A stretch of 64,000 nt of DNA, taken from Toxorhynchites rutilus septentrionalis. Lineage: Eukaryota > Arthropoda > Insecta > Diptera > Culicidae. The notes below the pieces were generated by a model, which searched no databases, was not told where the DNA came from, and saw only the letters and a program-made list of their open reading frames with translations. The stretch's first letter is position 1. Every line of letters starts with the position of its first letter. The stretch lies in NCBI RefSeq assembly GCF_029784135.1, contig NC_073746.1, positions 260,811,598-260,875,597 of the forward strand, given 5' to 3'. The translations under genes and the position numbers were made by a program. This document shows positions 44,301 to 57,525 of this stretch, piece after piece.

Positions 44301-47300
44301 GCTCCAATGGTGACTTTCGGGCCGGTGCCACAAATGAAGATCACCTTTGGTAACGACAGCAAACTGACCCACGGAAAAAAGCTTGTAAAAACAAGCCCCA
44401 AGTGAGTTGTTCAAGGGGCGATACAATCGACATCAAGTCGAGCGGTTTTTGAGCTTCTCCTTCCAACAGAAATATATGCTCCAGAAATGATGATAAAAAC
44501 AACACTTTCCATTTCCGAAAGGCTTTTTTGTGGCATTTGTTGTGTTTGGGACGGACCCTCACCCTCACAAGAAGCGAAAAACAGATAAGGTTCTCCTCGT
44601 CGCTCGGAAAAAAGTGTTTCATGAATATTTGATGAGTTCGTTTAGAACTTATGACTGAATGGAGTGTAATCGGGGCAGAATAGTAGCATGGGTAGGGGCT
44701 TTCGCCTTGTCTTAGCCGGATACTCACACGGTATATGACAGTGGGGATTTGACTGCCAACTATTGAAGGAAATGAGCTACGTGAGAAGAACATAAGGCTC
44801 CTTTCGGTGGAACAGATTCTAGTTTTGCCTTATCATTTGCGGAATTTTGCTAGAGCTTCTAAGAGGTTTACTGCACCAAAACACTTGTATATTTATGTTG
44901 AAGGGTACCGTGTTTACATAAACATGGGAAGCCTTCACATTGATTGACGTATATATCATACCATGATGAAGATGCTTCCTGGGAGAATCTGTTGGAACTG
45001 GAAAAATCAACATCATGGTGTTCATGGTGTTCGTGATACCTTACTAATTTAAGCTTCTCTAGTGATGTTTTTTCCCGTGAATATTACGATCATGCAGAAA
45101 GCTTTTTTTTTTTTGATAGTAGAAACTGGTTTTGGCTCGTAACTTTCCCCAACTGTTGAGTTGAAAATGAAAGTACGCAGCAATTACAGAGCAATCATAT
45201 TCACCACCGTAAACAGCGAACATCAAAGAGGCGAAGAGCAATCTTCGAAGAAAAAACCAACGAAAACGGCTGCTCAATCTCAGCGGCGCATCAAATTATG
45301 CAATAAGGCAAAGCGGTCTCCCTACTTGGCTGTATAAATATGATTATGTTCGTTCGTTGCTTGCGGTACTAGCAAATCATGACCATCACATACCACATCC
45401 GACCAGCGGGCTGCTGTTGGATGTGTATGTCCCACTCCGGGGTACTGATGCTGTGTTTGAAATCCAACATTGTTTTCCTCCTGCCGAGTTCAGTCGGTGG
45501 TCGCCCACTTTTTCGGACATTCCGTGATTTGTAGCTTGGACTAATTCGTCCATTAGCTGTGGGTTTCAAGCTTCAACCCTAATTTCGAACCACTTGAAGA
45601 AATACTCCTCGGTTTCGTTTCCAAGTTGGGGAACGGTGGCTATGTGGTTGCTGATAGAAGTTTGTGCTCCCATGTCAGGGAGAAACAACAAATGAAAATG
45701 AAGCCTCATTAGGAATTTAAACAAGCGTTTAATATTAGACCAATTTCCAGCTGCTGTCGGGAAATAACAATTGCTGTTCTGTTTTACGTTTTGTTCCTCC
45801 CAGAGGCTAGGTTTTAGTCAGACAGATGAGTGGGAAGCATTTGTGCTCTGGCTCATTGTTGGGGAACTTTTTGGCATGCGATGTATGATTCCAAGGACGA
45901 TTGTATGATGTGTTTTGTGGAAATTAGTTTGCACTTTTACTGCCCCCTCTCCCAAAGACTGGTTTGAGAAAGGTCCGAACTGACGGCGATGCTGATTTGG
46001 CGCCTGGGGAAATCATTATTCACAACGGAGTCGGTCGAAAAATAGGGAAGATGACGAAGGTAAAACTGTACGTTTGGGATATGTTGAATGAGTTAGACAA
46101 AATGGAGAGAAACGGCTACAAGATCTGGACCGGAGATATCAAGACTAATATCAAACCGGCGACACCCATACTTTAAAGTTCCTCCACTTTAAAACTTATT
46201 AAAATGCTTTAATAGTCAAGTGATAGACTAAGTTCTTTTCGTCATGATTTAAAAAAAAGTTTAACGTTTTTGTGGAACAATAACGGTATTATTCAAAGCG
46301 AACAAGTTTATTATTCTCCATATTCTCCAAATATCGGTCATATCAAATTTTAATTGTTGAGGAACATGGAAAGATTCTTCCAGCGAAACATTTTTTTCCA
46401 TCTTGAATATCCCGAAACTTATCTAGCGCATCTGGCTTTCGTTCGAAAATTCATTAGTTAAATAGAATGAAATTAGTAAACGGCCTTTATAGAACAGCGT
46501 ATTTTTATGGTATAAAGTTTTATTTAATCAAAAATTTTACAATTTATTGAAGACCTAATCCGTTAGGGGACCTTTGGCCTCAAACGGCGCAATTATAACA
46601 GTGGAAAGCAGCTGTGCTTGAAAGCTCGTCAATTCCACGCAGAATCTTCTGAAACTATTCGCAAGAACGGATAGCGAACTAAATAATAATCAATATTAAC
46701 TATTGATATATTAATTAAATCAATGTTCTCATTGGTAAAAATATAGTGAGTTTAAATTAAATTTTCCCATTGAAAATTATGTTTGTGAATCATCTAAATT
46801 TGTGTCTAATAAAAACTTGGAAGAGCAACTCATTTGGAGTAATCTTCTTTCTCGCATGAAAAAAAAGGAACTGATAGATGATCATATTTTATGAAAAGAA
46901 TCCTTCTACACATATGGTCGAATTTCGACAATTACAGAGTTATAGAACTTCTTTTGTTGTTTCGGGCTCTGTTTTCCTCAAACTGGCTCTACATTGAAAA
47001 GTACGCCACGCAGGACGATTCTGTTGTTTCCGTTTGAAAGATGAGAGAATATAGTGTATGATATAGTTGTGAAAAATCTAAATTAGTGGATTTAAATAAC
47101 ATTTTGCAAGTGAAAAACTTAAAGTGGTTTTGAAGGTGTTATTATTAATTTTATTCCAAACATTCATGATAAACTTTATTGTTTCTATCAACCGAATTAA
47201 ATCTCTCTAACCGCTCTACAATTTAATCTTTGACATCCAATTTCTTTCTTTTTTAATTTCTCTGCAATATTGTTATAAACAATCCCTGATAAACATCAAA

Positions 47301-48369
47301 ATCTTCAAAAATCACGATTTTCACCTCATGGTATTTTTAATAGTCAATTGAATTTAATCTTAACGTTGAAATATTACATTTTTCCTTTTTCCATTTATTT
47401 AAATTATATTTGAAATATAAAAAAATTGTTTTTTCAATCTGTATATAATCGAGTCATATAAATCAAGTTCGACCTGTACATATGTAGAACTAAAGAAACG
47501 GTTTCATTTTTGTTTGTAAAATATAAACAGTCTGTCAAGTAAGTTCCAGAACTCAAACTTCATAAAACTATTGACTATGAGAATTTTTGTCCACATGACC
47601 AAACGGTAACTGGAAAATATCTCAGAATTTAGAAGCATTTTTTTGTAAGAATCCACTGTATCCGGCTAGAATATCATAATCAAGGAAATTGAACTCATCT
47701 ACACGTGAATGCGTCTAGACGGAGAGCATTGAACGCCATTCCTAGCTATTAGCTAGAACCAGGGCATGAAATCTTTGAAGATGAAAAATGAAAATCGACT
47801 CTCCTCTTAGTAGCTTCGCTTCGAATAGGACCACCGCGAAATTCGCAGTCAACATGCTTTGAATTGACTAGAAATGAATTGACGAGTTCTAAGAGCGAGG
47901 ACGACTGAAGAACAATTCTAGCAAATGTTTATTATAATTGACGTGACTGATGAATACAAATCTACCTCTTCATTCAACCTGACTTCAATCCACAATTTTA
48001 CACCCCGTGATAGTATTCTCATTACCCGTCCATATAAAGTGAAACGAAAACATGATTCCTGATGCAATAAAGTTGTTACACCATTAATGGACGACTTCAT
48101 TGTTTACCCACCGTGAACTCAAACCAACGAACTCTACAGTTACCAAGTATGCTATAAAACTCCTCCTGTTGGTATTAGTAAATAGCGTGCAGTTTGGGAG
48201 GAATTCCAAACAAAATTTTAGTTCACTTTGTCTCCGAGCTCAATTTTGTGAAAAAAAAAACAAAAAAAACGGGTTTATATCATCAAAATTCATAAAATTT
48301 GTCAATGTTTCTGAACACAATTCTGCACGCTATTATTAAAATATGATATCTGATGCAAAACACATGTAC
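41376..48369. other. Long gene-free stretch
   Basis: Open frames here are short and look like chance: the longest (150 codons, minus, 44341-44793) and a 70-codon plus frame at 45964-46176 have no recognisable domain. A segment at about 41919-41990 (TTTGAAATTCGTTGGAGCTT, TCAAGAGATTGCA) is related to about 56286-56352. Otherwise I see nothing specific. Confidence 0.4.
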
Positions 48370-48384
48370 CAACGCTTGACCTAG

Positions 48385-48605
48385 TCCTCCATGCATCCCT
48401 GGTAGGTCGACTCTTTGATCTCCTCGATGGACTGAAATCTAGGAGAACAAAAAAACGTCGCACGGGGCCATATCAGGTGAATACGGTGCTTGCTCGATGG
48501 TATTTACCTGATGTTTGGTCAAATAATTCAGTACAATTCGGACTGGGCGCGGTTATCATGCAAAATCCAATTGTTGGCCCACATTTTCGGTGGTTTGCGG
48601 CGTAC
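48385..48605 (-). pseudogene. Mariner/IS630-type transposase fragment
   Basis: The minus strand reads WILHDNRAQSE (equivalent of the HDNAPSH box with the second catalytic aspartate), then after small frame changes TKHQVNTIEQAPYSPDMAP and CDVFLF (third catalytic aspartate region), then a FQSIEEIKEST-like segment. Several indels and stops. The amino-terminal half is absent. The two mariner relics (26.2 and 48.4 kb) cover different parts of the protein, so they are separate insertions. Confidence 0.8.
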
Positions 48606-48789
48606 AGATAGAACTTAATGATCGAATGGCACTAAAACCTGACAGATGTGCGTCTTAAAATCGTACCAACATAAGAAAAACAATATAAACCGCATGCTCG
48701 GTACGTTTAAATAAAAAAATTCGCGGTACTTTCTGATCATAGTGTATGTCAAACCACGCTGAACTCAAACATCGATACATGCATACGTG

Positions 48790-48812
48790 ATACATGAGAG
48801 AGAGAGAGAGAA
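48790..48812 (+). repeat. Short GA microsatellite
   Basis: About ten GA units with a clean core near 48797-48811. Minor feature. Confidence 0.6.
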
Positions 48813-51800
48813 ATGCATTCATTTCGAATGCGAATGAGATGAGATGGTCGCAAAGTTACTTTATCCAGAAATTTTTCTTCATCTCCTAGGCTCACACGAC
48901 TTCAAATCATATCTAATAACAACTATAATCATGATGTTCTCTTGCTTACTCTGAGATGATTAATAAATCGGTAGACTGAATCAAGATCAGTTAAGCGATA
49001 ACATATCTAGAGAGTTACTCTTTTCACTCTTTTTGTGAACAAATCGCCGCATTTGTAGCGTTCAATTACGATAAACCATGAGTAGTGTTAGCAAAGCTTT
49101 CGAAGTGTAGGGAGTAATGATTTCATTTTCATATTGCTTTGTTGAGATTTCGGTAGCTCACAATTCGAAGTATTCTTTCTGTGACATATGAAGAGTAAGA
49201 GAGCATCATTCGCCGATGGTGGTTTCAATACATAGAATCGATTTTTTACCATCATTGACCAAAAGTGTGAAGATATATAAAACATCACAAATGAAAAGAA
49301 TTCTTCAGAGTTTACACTAAATTCAATATTTATTTGATGAATGCTCTCAAATAAACATTGAATTCTGATAAGAATTTGGGATTTAAAAAAATGTAATTAT
49401 CGGTATAAATAGAAACCCATCACGCACAATTCGAGATCATTCTATGTTCTTCAAAACAATTTTCTGATTTTACAGACTTGTTTGCCTGAGATTGCCTTGC
49501 TTTTTTTTCTCCAAAAACGCAGTTATGCAAAAAACAGTTTTAAATCGTCAAAAAATCAATGAAAATAATTGCTAATGGTTGATTGATTTCTATTCTAAAC
49601 ATTCTTGAACCATTTCTGAAAGACATTATACGGATAAATCAATTTTTAGAAATTATAACTAAAAACCATCAGAAATAGGTTTTGTTCAAGCCAGTATCAG
49701 TCAGTATCAATTAGAATATTTATTTGATAGAGAAATATCATTTTCAATAATAATTTTCATCTCGAATACGTGTTAACTTCTTCCACGGATATGGGTGCTA
49801 GGGTACCTACAAGCTATCGAAATCGGCCTCGTTGTCGTGAATCATTGCACATATCGAATTACCCTGGTATGCTATAAAAGTTCACGCATTAGTATTAGTA
49901 AATAAGCAGCAAAATATATTGTGCAATAACATCGTAGCTCTGCAAACTGTTTCCATTCGTGTGCGTAATTTTGGTGAACATATGAAAATTCAAGCATATT
50001 TATTAAATTAGAGACCATAATAATACTACGGAAAATAATGATGATTTAATTTTGGTGTTAGATATGAAAACTCAAGCATACCTGTTATTCTGAAGATCAT
50101 AACAATACTGTAGAAAAGTGATGACAATGGAAATGATTGTGTAGGGTTGAAGGATAATGATAATGCGGATTGAAGTGAATCTTGAATGAATATCATTACT
50201 GGAAATGTCTGACTCAACATAATGCTGTTCGAACTCAATAGAGAAAATACCTTTACTCGTTTGTACACGCTCTTTTTGCTTCACGTTCATTCGTCAATAC
50301 GCACACTGAAGCGAAATTTTCAATCGTAATTTTCATTTATTCAAGCAGTTTATATTCAAATGAATGATCCGTTGTTGTACTCGAAACGTACTCATTAAAA
50401 CAAATGAAAACGGTGAGTTGCGAGAACACTGCTTAATCTTATATGTCCTTGAACATCACTGAAACAGATGAAACTTTCAATAGGAAGCTGCGAGCTTCCT
50501 TTGAAGCTGTTTGACGATAGCAATTCATATAGTAAGTTCGAGCAGTTTGAATCGTAAATAAAGGCTCATGCTTTCCAAATAACACAAGAAATTAACGTAA
50601 CAGAAGAATCGTTATTTCAGTATGGCTAAAAAAAGATACATAATTCACTTCACCTGAGTAGTTTAAAATGAACCAATAAAATATGAGTGCAAATGAAATT
50701 TGCGAGCGTCTTTTCGTATGCGAAATGAAACTCTTTGGCGTTAAATGACAGTTTCAAATTGTAGGAATTGACAGAAGAAATTAACAAAACGGAAGATTCT
50801 ATGTCGCTTTGCCCCGAAATTAGTTTATTTTTGCCGTTAAAAGAGAAAAAGAGGAGTCAACTGCCAGTGTTTTGTACGAGCTACATACCATAATAAGGAT
50901 TATTGGAGGGCCTTCAATAAATATTGCATGATTCTAAGCACGACCGTTCTCTACCCTCACCAAATAATTGTGCCTAAACGCACAGATCATAGCGCATAAA
51001 TCGTTCCTCAATCCACATTTGTCCGGAAAAATATGTTTTGCTAGAAAATTCCAGTTCCACGCGTTCCATACAGTCCTATTATTTCCAGACGATTGCCATA
51101 CCCCAATCCGATATGAGTAATTTAATCATATGGGTACGATAACAAATCAGAACGGGTTCGATTTATTCCCTATTACCGCCCCGATATACGCCTCATCTTT
51201 CCAGTACTGGCAGATTCAATCCACACTAATCCAATTGATTCCAACCGAGTAGATATATCGTGGATCTTCATAAATTGTAACCAGCATCCGTTACGGGAGG
51301 AGTACTGAGAAATGAGCTTGAGCTGAACCCTCGCACCAGCCGCAGTCTGTGCCGCCGGCTGAAACCCATGAATTGCGAAACTCGATATTCGCCAATTGGG
51401 CGTTCAATCGAGCTCTTTTCTTTCTCTCTTACACACATACCCACTTCAACACCCACTCTGTTGTATTCCTCATTCCGCTTATCCATGGGAATATACTAGA
51501 TGTCTCCAATAATGAAGTAAGAAGCGTATGCACATGTTTTGTGGTTCAGAGATTCGACATGGTACTCAGTAACAACGGAAAAGGCCAGCATTGAATCGTC
51601 TCTTCATCTAGTCGTTGTTCCGACTCAAAATAGATAAGACACATAAGATTCATTGACTTTTCGGTGCCTTAATTCAACGATGACCCATGAAAATATTTCC
51701 AAGTGGGAAGTTTCCTCCAATTGTACCGGGGAGGGTGCGACTTTATTATGAGCCATCTTTGGCCCGCCAGTGGTTCAGGTGTTGACGACGACGGGATTTC

Positions 51801-52839
51801 CATCTCGCTGAACAATGATAATATCTCCGTCGCAGATTAAGTTCGACGTGAATGCACACACTTGTTCTTGTATAAGGGTAATAATGGAAACAGCCAGCCG
51901 TGAAGCGATAAACAGTGGATCGGTTCAATTAAACGTAGTAAAGTGATAACATCGTTTATCGTTTCCGTGCGGATTAATTTCTGATTGAATCCAACGTGAC
52001 CACAGATTTTTTTGTTCCTGTTAACCATCAACTATGCGAATATTGATGTTAACAACTACAAGTGTATATTTGTACATAATTAAGTAGATTTGTAGTGCTA
52101 TAACTTGTGCAATGATAAAATTAATATTCAGTGCACCCTGTGCTCTTGATGATTAATTGTTATTTACTTGTTTTTGAGCTTGCTCGACCGTTCGCTGCAT
52201 TCGCCGGAGGAATCTGTGCTGTGCTTCCCCGAAATTATCTCCGCGTTAGTGTCTCGCAATAAGACTAGGAAACACTGAGGGATAACGTTGACGATAATAA
52301 ATTATCACTATTTTCAAAGTGGCGTCTTGTGGTGCGAAGACGAGACTATACGCAGGGCGAAGGGTATTCTCCGCTTTCCGGCCGCATAGTATGGCATCAC
52401 GTTCAGTGGAGGAAATTGTGAGATTTCTCGTTTATGGATCTGAGATTTCCCTTCCGTTCTATGAACGGAAACTCAAAGTGCAAGAGCTGTATATTTGAGT
52501 AGTTTTAAATATTTAACATGTGTTTGATTTTATTATTAGGTATTATCCAGGATAGAGTCTTTCATTCGAGGTCTGGAATAATTGAGAATCATTGTGCATG
52601 AAAGTTTAGATAGTCTAAACCTCAAGCAACAGTGCTACAGTGTTGCTGTAATCTTTTCTTACATATTTTGTTTGGTGCAACAAAATGTTTTGCAGAAGTC
52701 TGGAAATTTTAAAGGTATTTTAGAATGAAAAAAGCTGGGGTCCGTTGAAAATTCGATCGAAAAATGCAGAAGAGTGAAGAATATTTCTAACCAAACACAT
52801 AAGCAAACTTTACAACTGACATTCTTTTTCTATAAAGGC
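48813..52839. other. Intergenic, no gene recognised
   Basis: Only short chance frames. A TATGCTATAAAA..TTAGTAAATA pattern occurs near 48147-48185 and 49868-49907, an old dispersed repeat. Confidence 0.4.
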
Positions 52840-53065
52840 ACTACCGCTTGCAAAATAACTTCGTCGCCTCAACGCATGACTTACCTCATTTTTATAAGTA
52901 CGTATTTGAGATATCAATGCCAAATAACACGCCTTGCGTGTATTCTGAGTGACAACCTCTAAGATACGTAGGACCACAGTGCAAGTCGGAAGAAATTTCG
53001 ACCAGAAATAGAATCGAACTTGAACCCCCGACATGTCAACCACTCGGTCGCGGAAGCACCAAAAA
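52840..53065 (-). mobile_element. tRNA-derived SINE family B, copy 1
   Basis: Minus strand: tRNA-like head with box A ACCGAGTGGTTG (53048-53037) and a box B-like GTTCGATTCT (about 53020-53010), then a conserved body with CTTCCGACTTGCA, CACTCAGAATACACGCAAGG and GTGTTATTTGGCAT. About 225 bp. RNA polymerase III would start at the head. Confidence 0.68.
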
Positions 53066-53651
53066 CTATAATCCTACAAATGTAAACAAGTCGACCACGG
53101 ATGCGAACATGGAGCCATCTGGGTAAACTCAATCAGATTTAATTCCCAACAGACAGTTCCGGGTGGCAGATATTGGCTTCGTTCATTGATTTGATTACGT
53201 TCATAACAAATCAAATCACGATTCAATTTGAGGTTGATCAAATAAGTTAAATAAAAATCATTCTAGTTCGTATTAGCAAACAAACAGTGTATTTTATTTA
53301 TTTCTGCACACGTTCGGCCTCAGGAAAAACTGTTTAATGTTTACAGTTGCTGAGAGTGAACATGGCTTGTGTATTCTTACATTCTACAATTGATAAAAAG
53401 GAACCTAATGATTTTTATGACATAAGCATTAAAAATGGAATAACGTTTAGTATCGGGTGCGCAATGTTGTACGTGTACGTGTACGTGTTTTTCAAGATTG
53501 TAAACGACCATTACGTTGATATTTTAAAGAGAGCTGTTTAAATAATTGAAATATTGGGTTTGTAGTATTTTCATGAAATTGGATTATATCTATGGTCTAT
53601 GATCATGAAAGAATTGTAATCCGAGGCTCAAAGGTGAATGAACCTTCAAGT

Positions 53652-53811
53652 TTAAAACCTCTTTCTAAACTAATAAGGAAGGAAGACTCGGCTTCTTTCC
53701 CAATTTAAAACCACTTTCTAAACTAATAAGGAAGGAAGACTCGGCTTCTTTCCCAATTAAAAACCTCTTTCTAAACTGATAAGGAAGGAAGACCCGGCTT
53801 CTTTTCCCAAT
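53652..53811 (+). repeat. 53-bp minisatellite, three units
   Basis: Units 53652-53704, 53705-53757 and about 53758-53811 each run AAAACC(T/A)CTTTCTAAACT, GATAAGGAAGGAAGAC or a variant, then CGGCTTCTTTCCCAAT. Very similar to each other, so young. Confidence 0.9.
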
Positions 53812-54254
53812 TGAACGTTCAAGAGTAAAGAGTTTAAATAATATAAAGTGCTTCAATATAACTAGTAACAATTACCAGCGGCGACAGAATAACAGCAAAA
53901 GGTTGTAACGCATGTAAGTTCCTTAACAAGTCGCTCAAGGATAAGTACACAGCAGGCCTTCGGAATCATCCCCTGTTCAGAAAAGTATGACTAGTTATTT
54001 TAGAATATTTTAAATGTTCATTATAAGTTTTTGTTACTTATTCTTTCAAGAATACAAAAATAATCAAAGCATAAGTAAATATCAAAAATTAAAAAGGTTA
54101 CAATCGTTTGAAGCACACCGACTGGTTTCAAAAAACCGGTACCCTGGTGTACACAGTTTCTGCTTTTCTAGTTATCCAATACAAAAAAAATCCAATAGGT
54201 TCTTGTTCAGTAAGACGCCGCTATGGCATAAACATCTGACTGACTGACAAACTG

Positions 54255-54470
54255 ACTCTTCTTCTTGGATAGTACCAACGTTCTCAGATATTACTTGCGT
54301 CATTTTTATTAGTAGTACTTAGTTGAGATTTCTATGTCGGATAACACGCCTTGAATGTATTCTGTAGTGGCAAGCTTTAGAAAACGCGTGACCGCAGTGC
54401 AAGTTGGGAGAAATTTCTTTGACGAGAAAAAATCTCCCGGCCAGAAAGGGGATCGAACCCGACTGACTCT
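54255..54470 (-). mobile_element. SINE family B, copy 2 (head truncated)
   Basis: Reverse complement of the family body, with a box B GGGTTCGATCCCC at about 54460-54448 and the GTGTTATCCGACATAGAAAT and ACTAAGTAC segments. The box A part is missing. Confidence 0.65.
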
Positions 54471-54535
54471 ATTATTGACTCTGGTTCAATAATTTAAAAA
54501 AAAAAAAACCATATCCACCCGTATTAGAAGAAAAA

Positions 54536-54768
54536 TGAGTGCTCCCGTGGTTAGCGGTTAGCGTCACACTTAACATGCCGGAGGTTTGGGTTCGATTTTC
54601 CGTTCAGCTCGAGGGAATTTTTCGTCGAAGAAATTTCCTCCGACTTGCGCATATTCTAGAGCTTGCCACTCAGAATGCATTCAAGGTGTGTTATTCGACA
54701 TAGAAATCTCAACTAAGTACTAATAAAAATGAAGCAAGCAATACTACGTTGAGACGGAGAAGTTTTTC
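54536..54768 (+). mobile_element. SINE family B, copy 3 (full head)
   Basis: tRNA-like head with box A TGGTTAGCGGTT (54548-54559) and box B GGGTTCGATTTT (54588-54599), then TTTCCTCCGACTTGCGCAT, CACTCAGAATGCATTCAAGG, GTGTTATTCGACATAGAAAT and a 3' end with AGCAAGCAATACTACGT. Opposite orientation to copy 2, only about 65 bp away. Confidence 0.7.
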
Positions 54769-54841
54769 GAGGAACGTTAGTGCCATTTATGAAGAAGGAG
54801 AAAAAAAGAGGAACAACGAAAGTTTTGCAATCATTGGAGAC

Positions 54842-55160
54842 AGTAAATGATGTTGGTTTGCCCGATTCAGGGTGTGTTCACGCAACTAGTAAATGCAAAT
54901 CGATTTTTCTTAATGAAAATCACATGTAATCAAGACAAGTTTGTGTTTGTCTCTAGTTCATAAAAATACCATAAGGCGTTCAAATTATTCAAACTTTTAT
55001 GTTTTTCAACGAATTTCCTCAAAGTAAATTATGATCGTGATTTGTCTATCTCTGATGTTGGTTTGTCCGAAAAATTTCTCATTGTACTGTGTTTACTGTC
55101 ATCATGTTGATACATTCGTAATTTAGGTTTTCTTCAGAATATTGCCTTATCTTGTGCATT
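54842..55160 (+). mobile_element. Truncated copy of the GTTGGTTTGTCC MITE
   Basis: Matches the left 390 bp of the element at 58197-59114: AATGATGTTGGTTTG start, CACGCAACTAGTAA, TTAATGAAAATCACATGTAA, ACCATAAGGCGTTCAAAT, and GAATATTGCCTT near the end. The right terminus is missing. Confidence 0.7.
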
Positions 55161-55999
55161 TTGAAGATGAACAGCACTCATAGGGTGTCGACTACGTTGA
55201 AAAACTTTGAAAATCAGGGAATATCAGGGAATTCATACAATGTAAGGGAAAATCGGAGAATATCGAGGAATTTCGTCTCCAATCCTGGGAAAAATGAAAT
55301 TCCATCAATTAGAATTTTGATTATTGCAGTAATTAGAAAGTTGATGATACCAAAACAAAGTATTAAACAAGTTTGACTCTCTAGGTTTTTCAGTATATTT
55401 TGTTTGCTTTTTTACTGTAGGTGAACTTAATCTTTTCAAACGGTAAACAGTGTAGAAGTAGACGGCTTTTACATTCGCGCTGCTTTTGCTGGCATTTGGC
55501 AGAAAGAGAGGTATGATATAATCATAATAAAACTGTTCAATCAATATTTGTAACATTAAATCACCAGTATTTTGATGATAGACTTGAACATTTTCATTTC
55601 TTAACATTTATCTATACAACAAACAAATCTATACGGTCAACTATGAGCGCAAACTTATCAATAATTCTCTCATAAAATAATGACATCTGCATCATCTCAT
55701 AAAAAACGTTCAGCAGAATACTTTGAACCTCAAATGCCATTTTACGCAAGGTGGTGCATTAGTAGTAGTGATCGCTTAATACATAGCTGACTGTGTTTAC
55801 CTTGTCGCACTTGAAAATGCAGAAAATTGTTTGAATGACGGCGGGTTCAGATGAAAGGTTTGAACCCGGTAGTCACTACTGCTCATTTCGTAGTGTTGTG
55901 TTGTGTTACGTGCGGGTTGTATGGTGTAGTCAAGTGTAGTCATCATATTACACTCTTCACGGTGGAGAAATCTCACAGTCTCACAAGTCTCAATAGGCT
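55161..55999. other. Intergenic, no gene recognised
   Basis: Contains a short run of related GGGAATATC-type words near 55215-55275. Frames are short and look like chance. Confidence 0.4.
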
Positions 56000-56125
56000 A
56001 GGGGTTCTCAAAGTGGGGTCGTAACCCCTTGGGGTCGATATAGGTTTCTTAGGGGTCGACATGAACGAAAATTGATTTTGGGGGTCGACGAGGTCTAAAA
56101 ATAGACCCCCGTTGATTAACACAAA
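56000..56125. mobile_element. hAT-like terminal fragment
   Basis: TAGGGGTTCTCAAAGTGGGG followed by repeated GGGGTCG words resembles the terminal region of hAT elements, whose ends often read CAG.GGTTCTCAAA. No transposase or second terminus was found. Confidence 0.4.
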
Positions 56126-57132
56126 TTTTTGTTTGAAACTTTCAGGATACAGTATAAGTTGTGTTACGTGATCCATTTTGATCTCTAGTAGAAAGTATTA
56201 CCGTTGCACTTTTCAAAAACTCAACAAATAGATGAGCGAGCATAAGTTCGTATAAGATGATAAATTTGGCAAGTGCATTTGGCATTTGCGTTCTGAAATT
56301 TGTTGGAGCTTGAATACACTCAATTATCAATCACATTCAAGAGATTACATTAGTAAAAATAGAATGAAAGACCAGGTTCATTTTATAACACTGATTTTTT
56401 TTTTGATTTTGTTTTTAATATTAACGTGCGATTTTTATTTTTTTTAAACAATTGCAATCCAGTATTTGTGAGTAATTTGCATGAACATATTTACCAATAA
56501 ATCAATATTTTTATAATTTTACATCTATTTGTTTTATTGAATTTTGATTCGAATTCGCTTAACTCACGGTCAGACTTCCAGATTTGTCTGGAATCTTCCA
56601 CAGTTTGGTGAAGCAGCCAGATATCCAGACCGTCCTTTGTCTAGTCCAGACTTTCCGCACTTTGCCCAAATTTTTACAGATTTAAAAAAAAATCTGCACT
56701 CACATTTGACTTTATTGAGTTGTTTTGGAAAGCTAGTTTGAGCTAGTTTTATTTAAACAGTTTGAACTTTTGCAGTTTTAGCCCTGAGAATGGCCCTTGT
56801 GGACAACCTCAATCCAAACTCCTTCTTTACCTGCCTTGAGAAAGACACTTCATTGGCATTGTTCGTCAGCAAACCGTGTCCACTTCCGCAAACATCAAAC
56901 GACGTTTTCGTGAAAATGTTCAATAACATTCGCAATTAAATATAAAAAATGTTGACGAAAATCCAGACAAATCCAAACTCTTGATTTTCCAACATTCAGT
57001 TTACTGTTCAATACACCTGGCAACTCTAGTTTAACCATTTCTAAGGCAAGGAATCGACTTAAACTTCAGAGAACATAATTTTTACATGAGGAAGAACACA
57101 TTATCTTTGGTAAAAAATAAGCTATTGAAACA

Positions 57133-57366
57133 GTTGGAAAATAAAATAAGTAAAAAAAACTTTTTAATTTAAACGGTTTCATTGTGTGTGAACTATTATT
57201 ATGTTCAACCACAATGAAATAGTTTAACTTAAAAAGTTTTTTATCTGTTTTTTTAGTACAGATAATGTACTAAAAGCTTAAAAAAATAATTAGGCAAGTA
57301 GCAGTTATCGGTTATCACTCCCCGTCCTTCATTAATCTAGAGCATTAATGGGACTAAAATAAAATC
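57133..57366 (+). repeat. Third copy of the 18478-18652 repeat, with an inverted inner segment
   Basis: Same landmarks as 18478-18652, but AACTTTTTAATTTAAACGG is followed after about 50 bp by its inverted counterpart (AGTTTAACTTAAAAAGTTT at about 57219-57239). A foldback or MITE-like family is likely. Confidence 0.6.
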
Positions 57367-57525
57367 GTTTAACTTAAAAAGTGTTTTCTACTGATTTTAT
57401 TTCTTGTTTGAGTGTGAACAGAAAGCAGCACTATATGGACTCAGCTTGAATACGGTGCGACATGAAATGCGGTAAGCTCATATTTGAGCGACGATTTGTC
57501 ATTGAGAGTGACTTTAGAAGGCCCT

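Noticed and set aside
44341..44793. 150-codon minus-strand open frame
   Set aside because: Longest unexplained frame, but it has no domain, no splice or start context, and its composition looks like translated non-coding DNA.
45964..46176. 70-codon plus frame MRKVRTDGDADLAPG...
   Set aside because: Less biased than its neighbours, but short, without splice context or known relatives; not enough to call.
53010..53065. Possible tRNA gene
   Set aside because: Box A and B are present but the anticodon arm and acceptor pairing are poor and the sequence continues into a SINE body shared by other copies.
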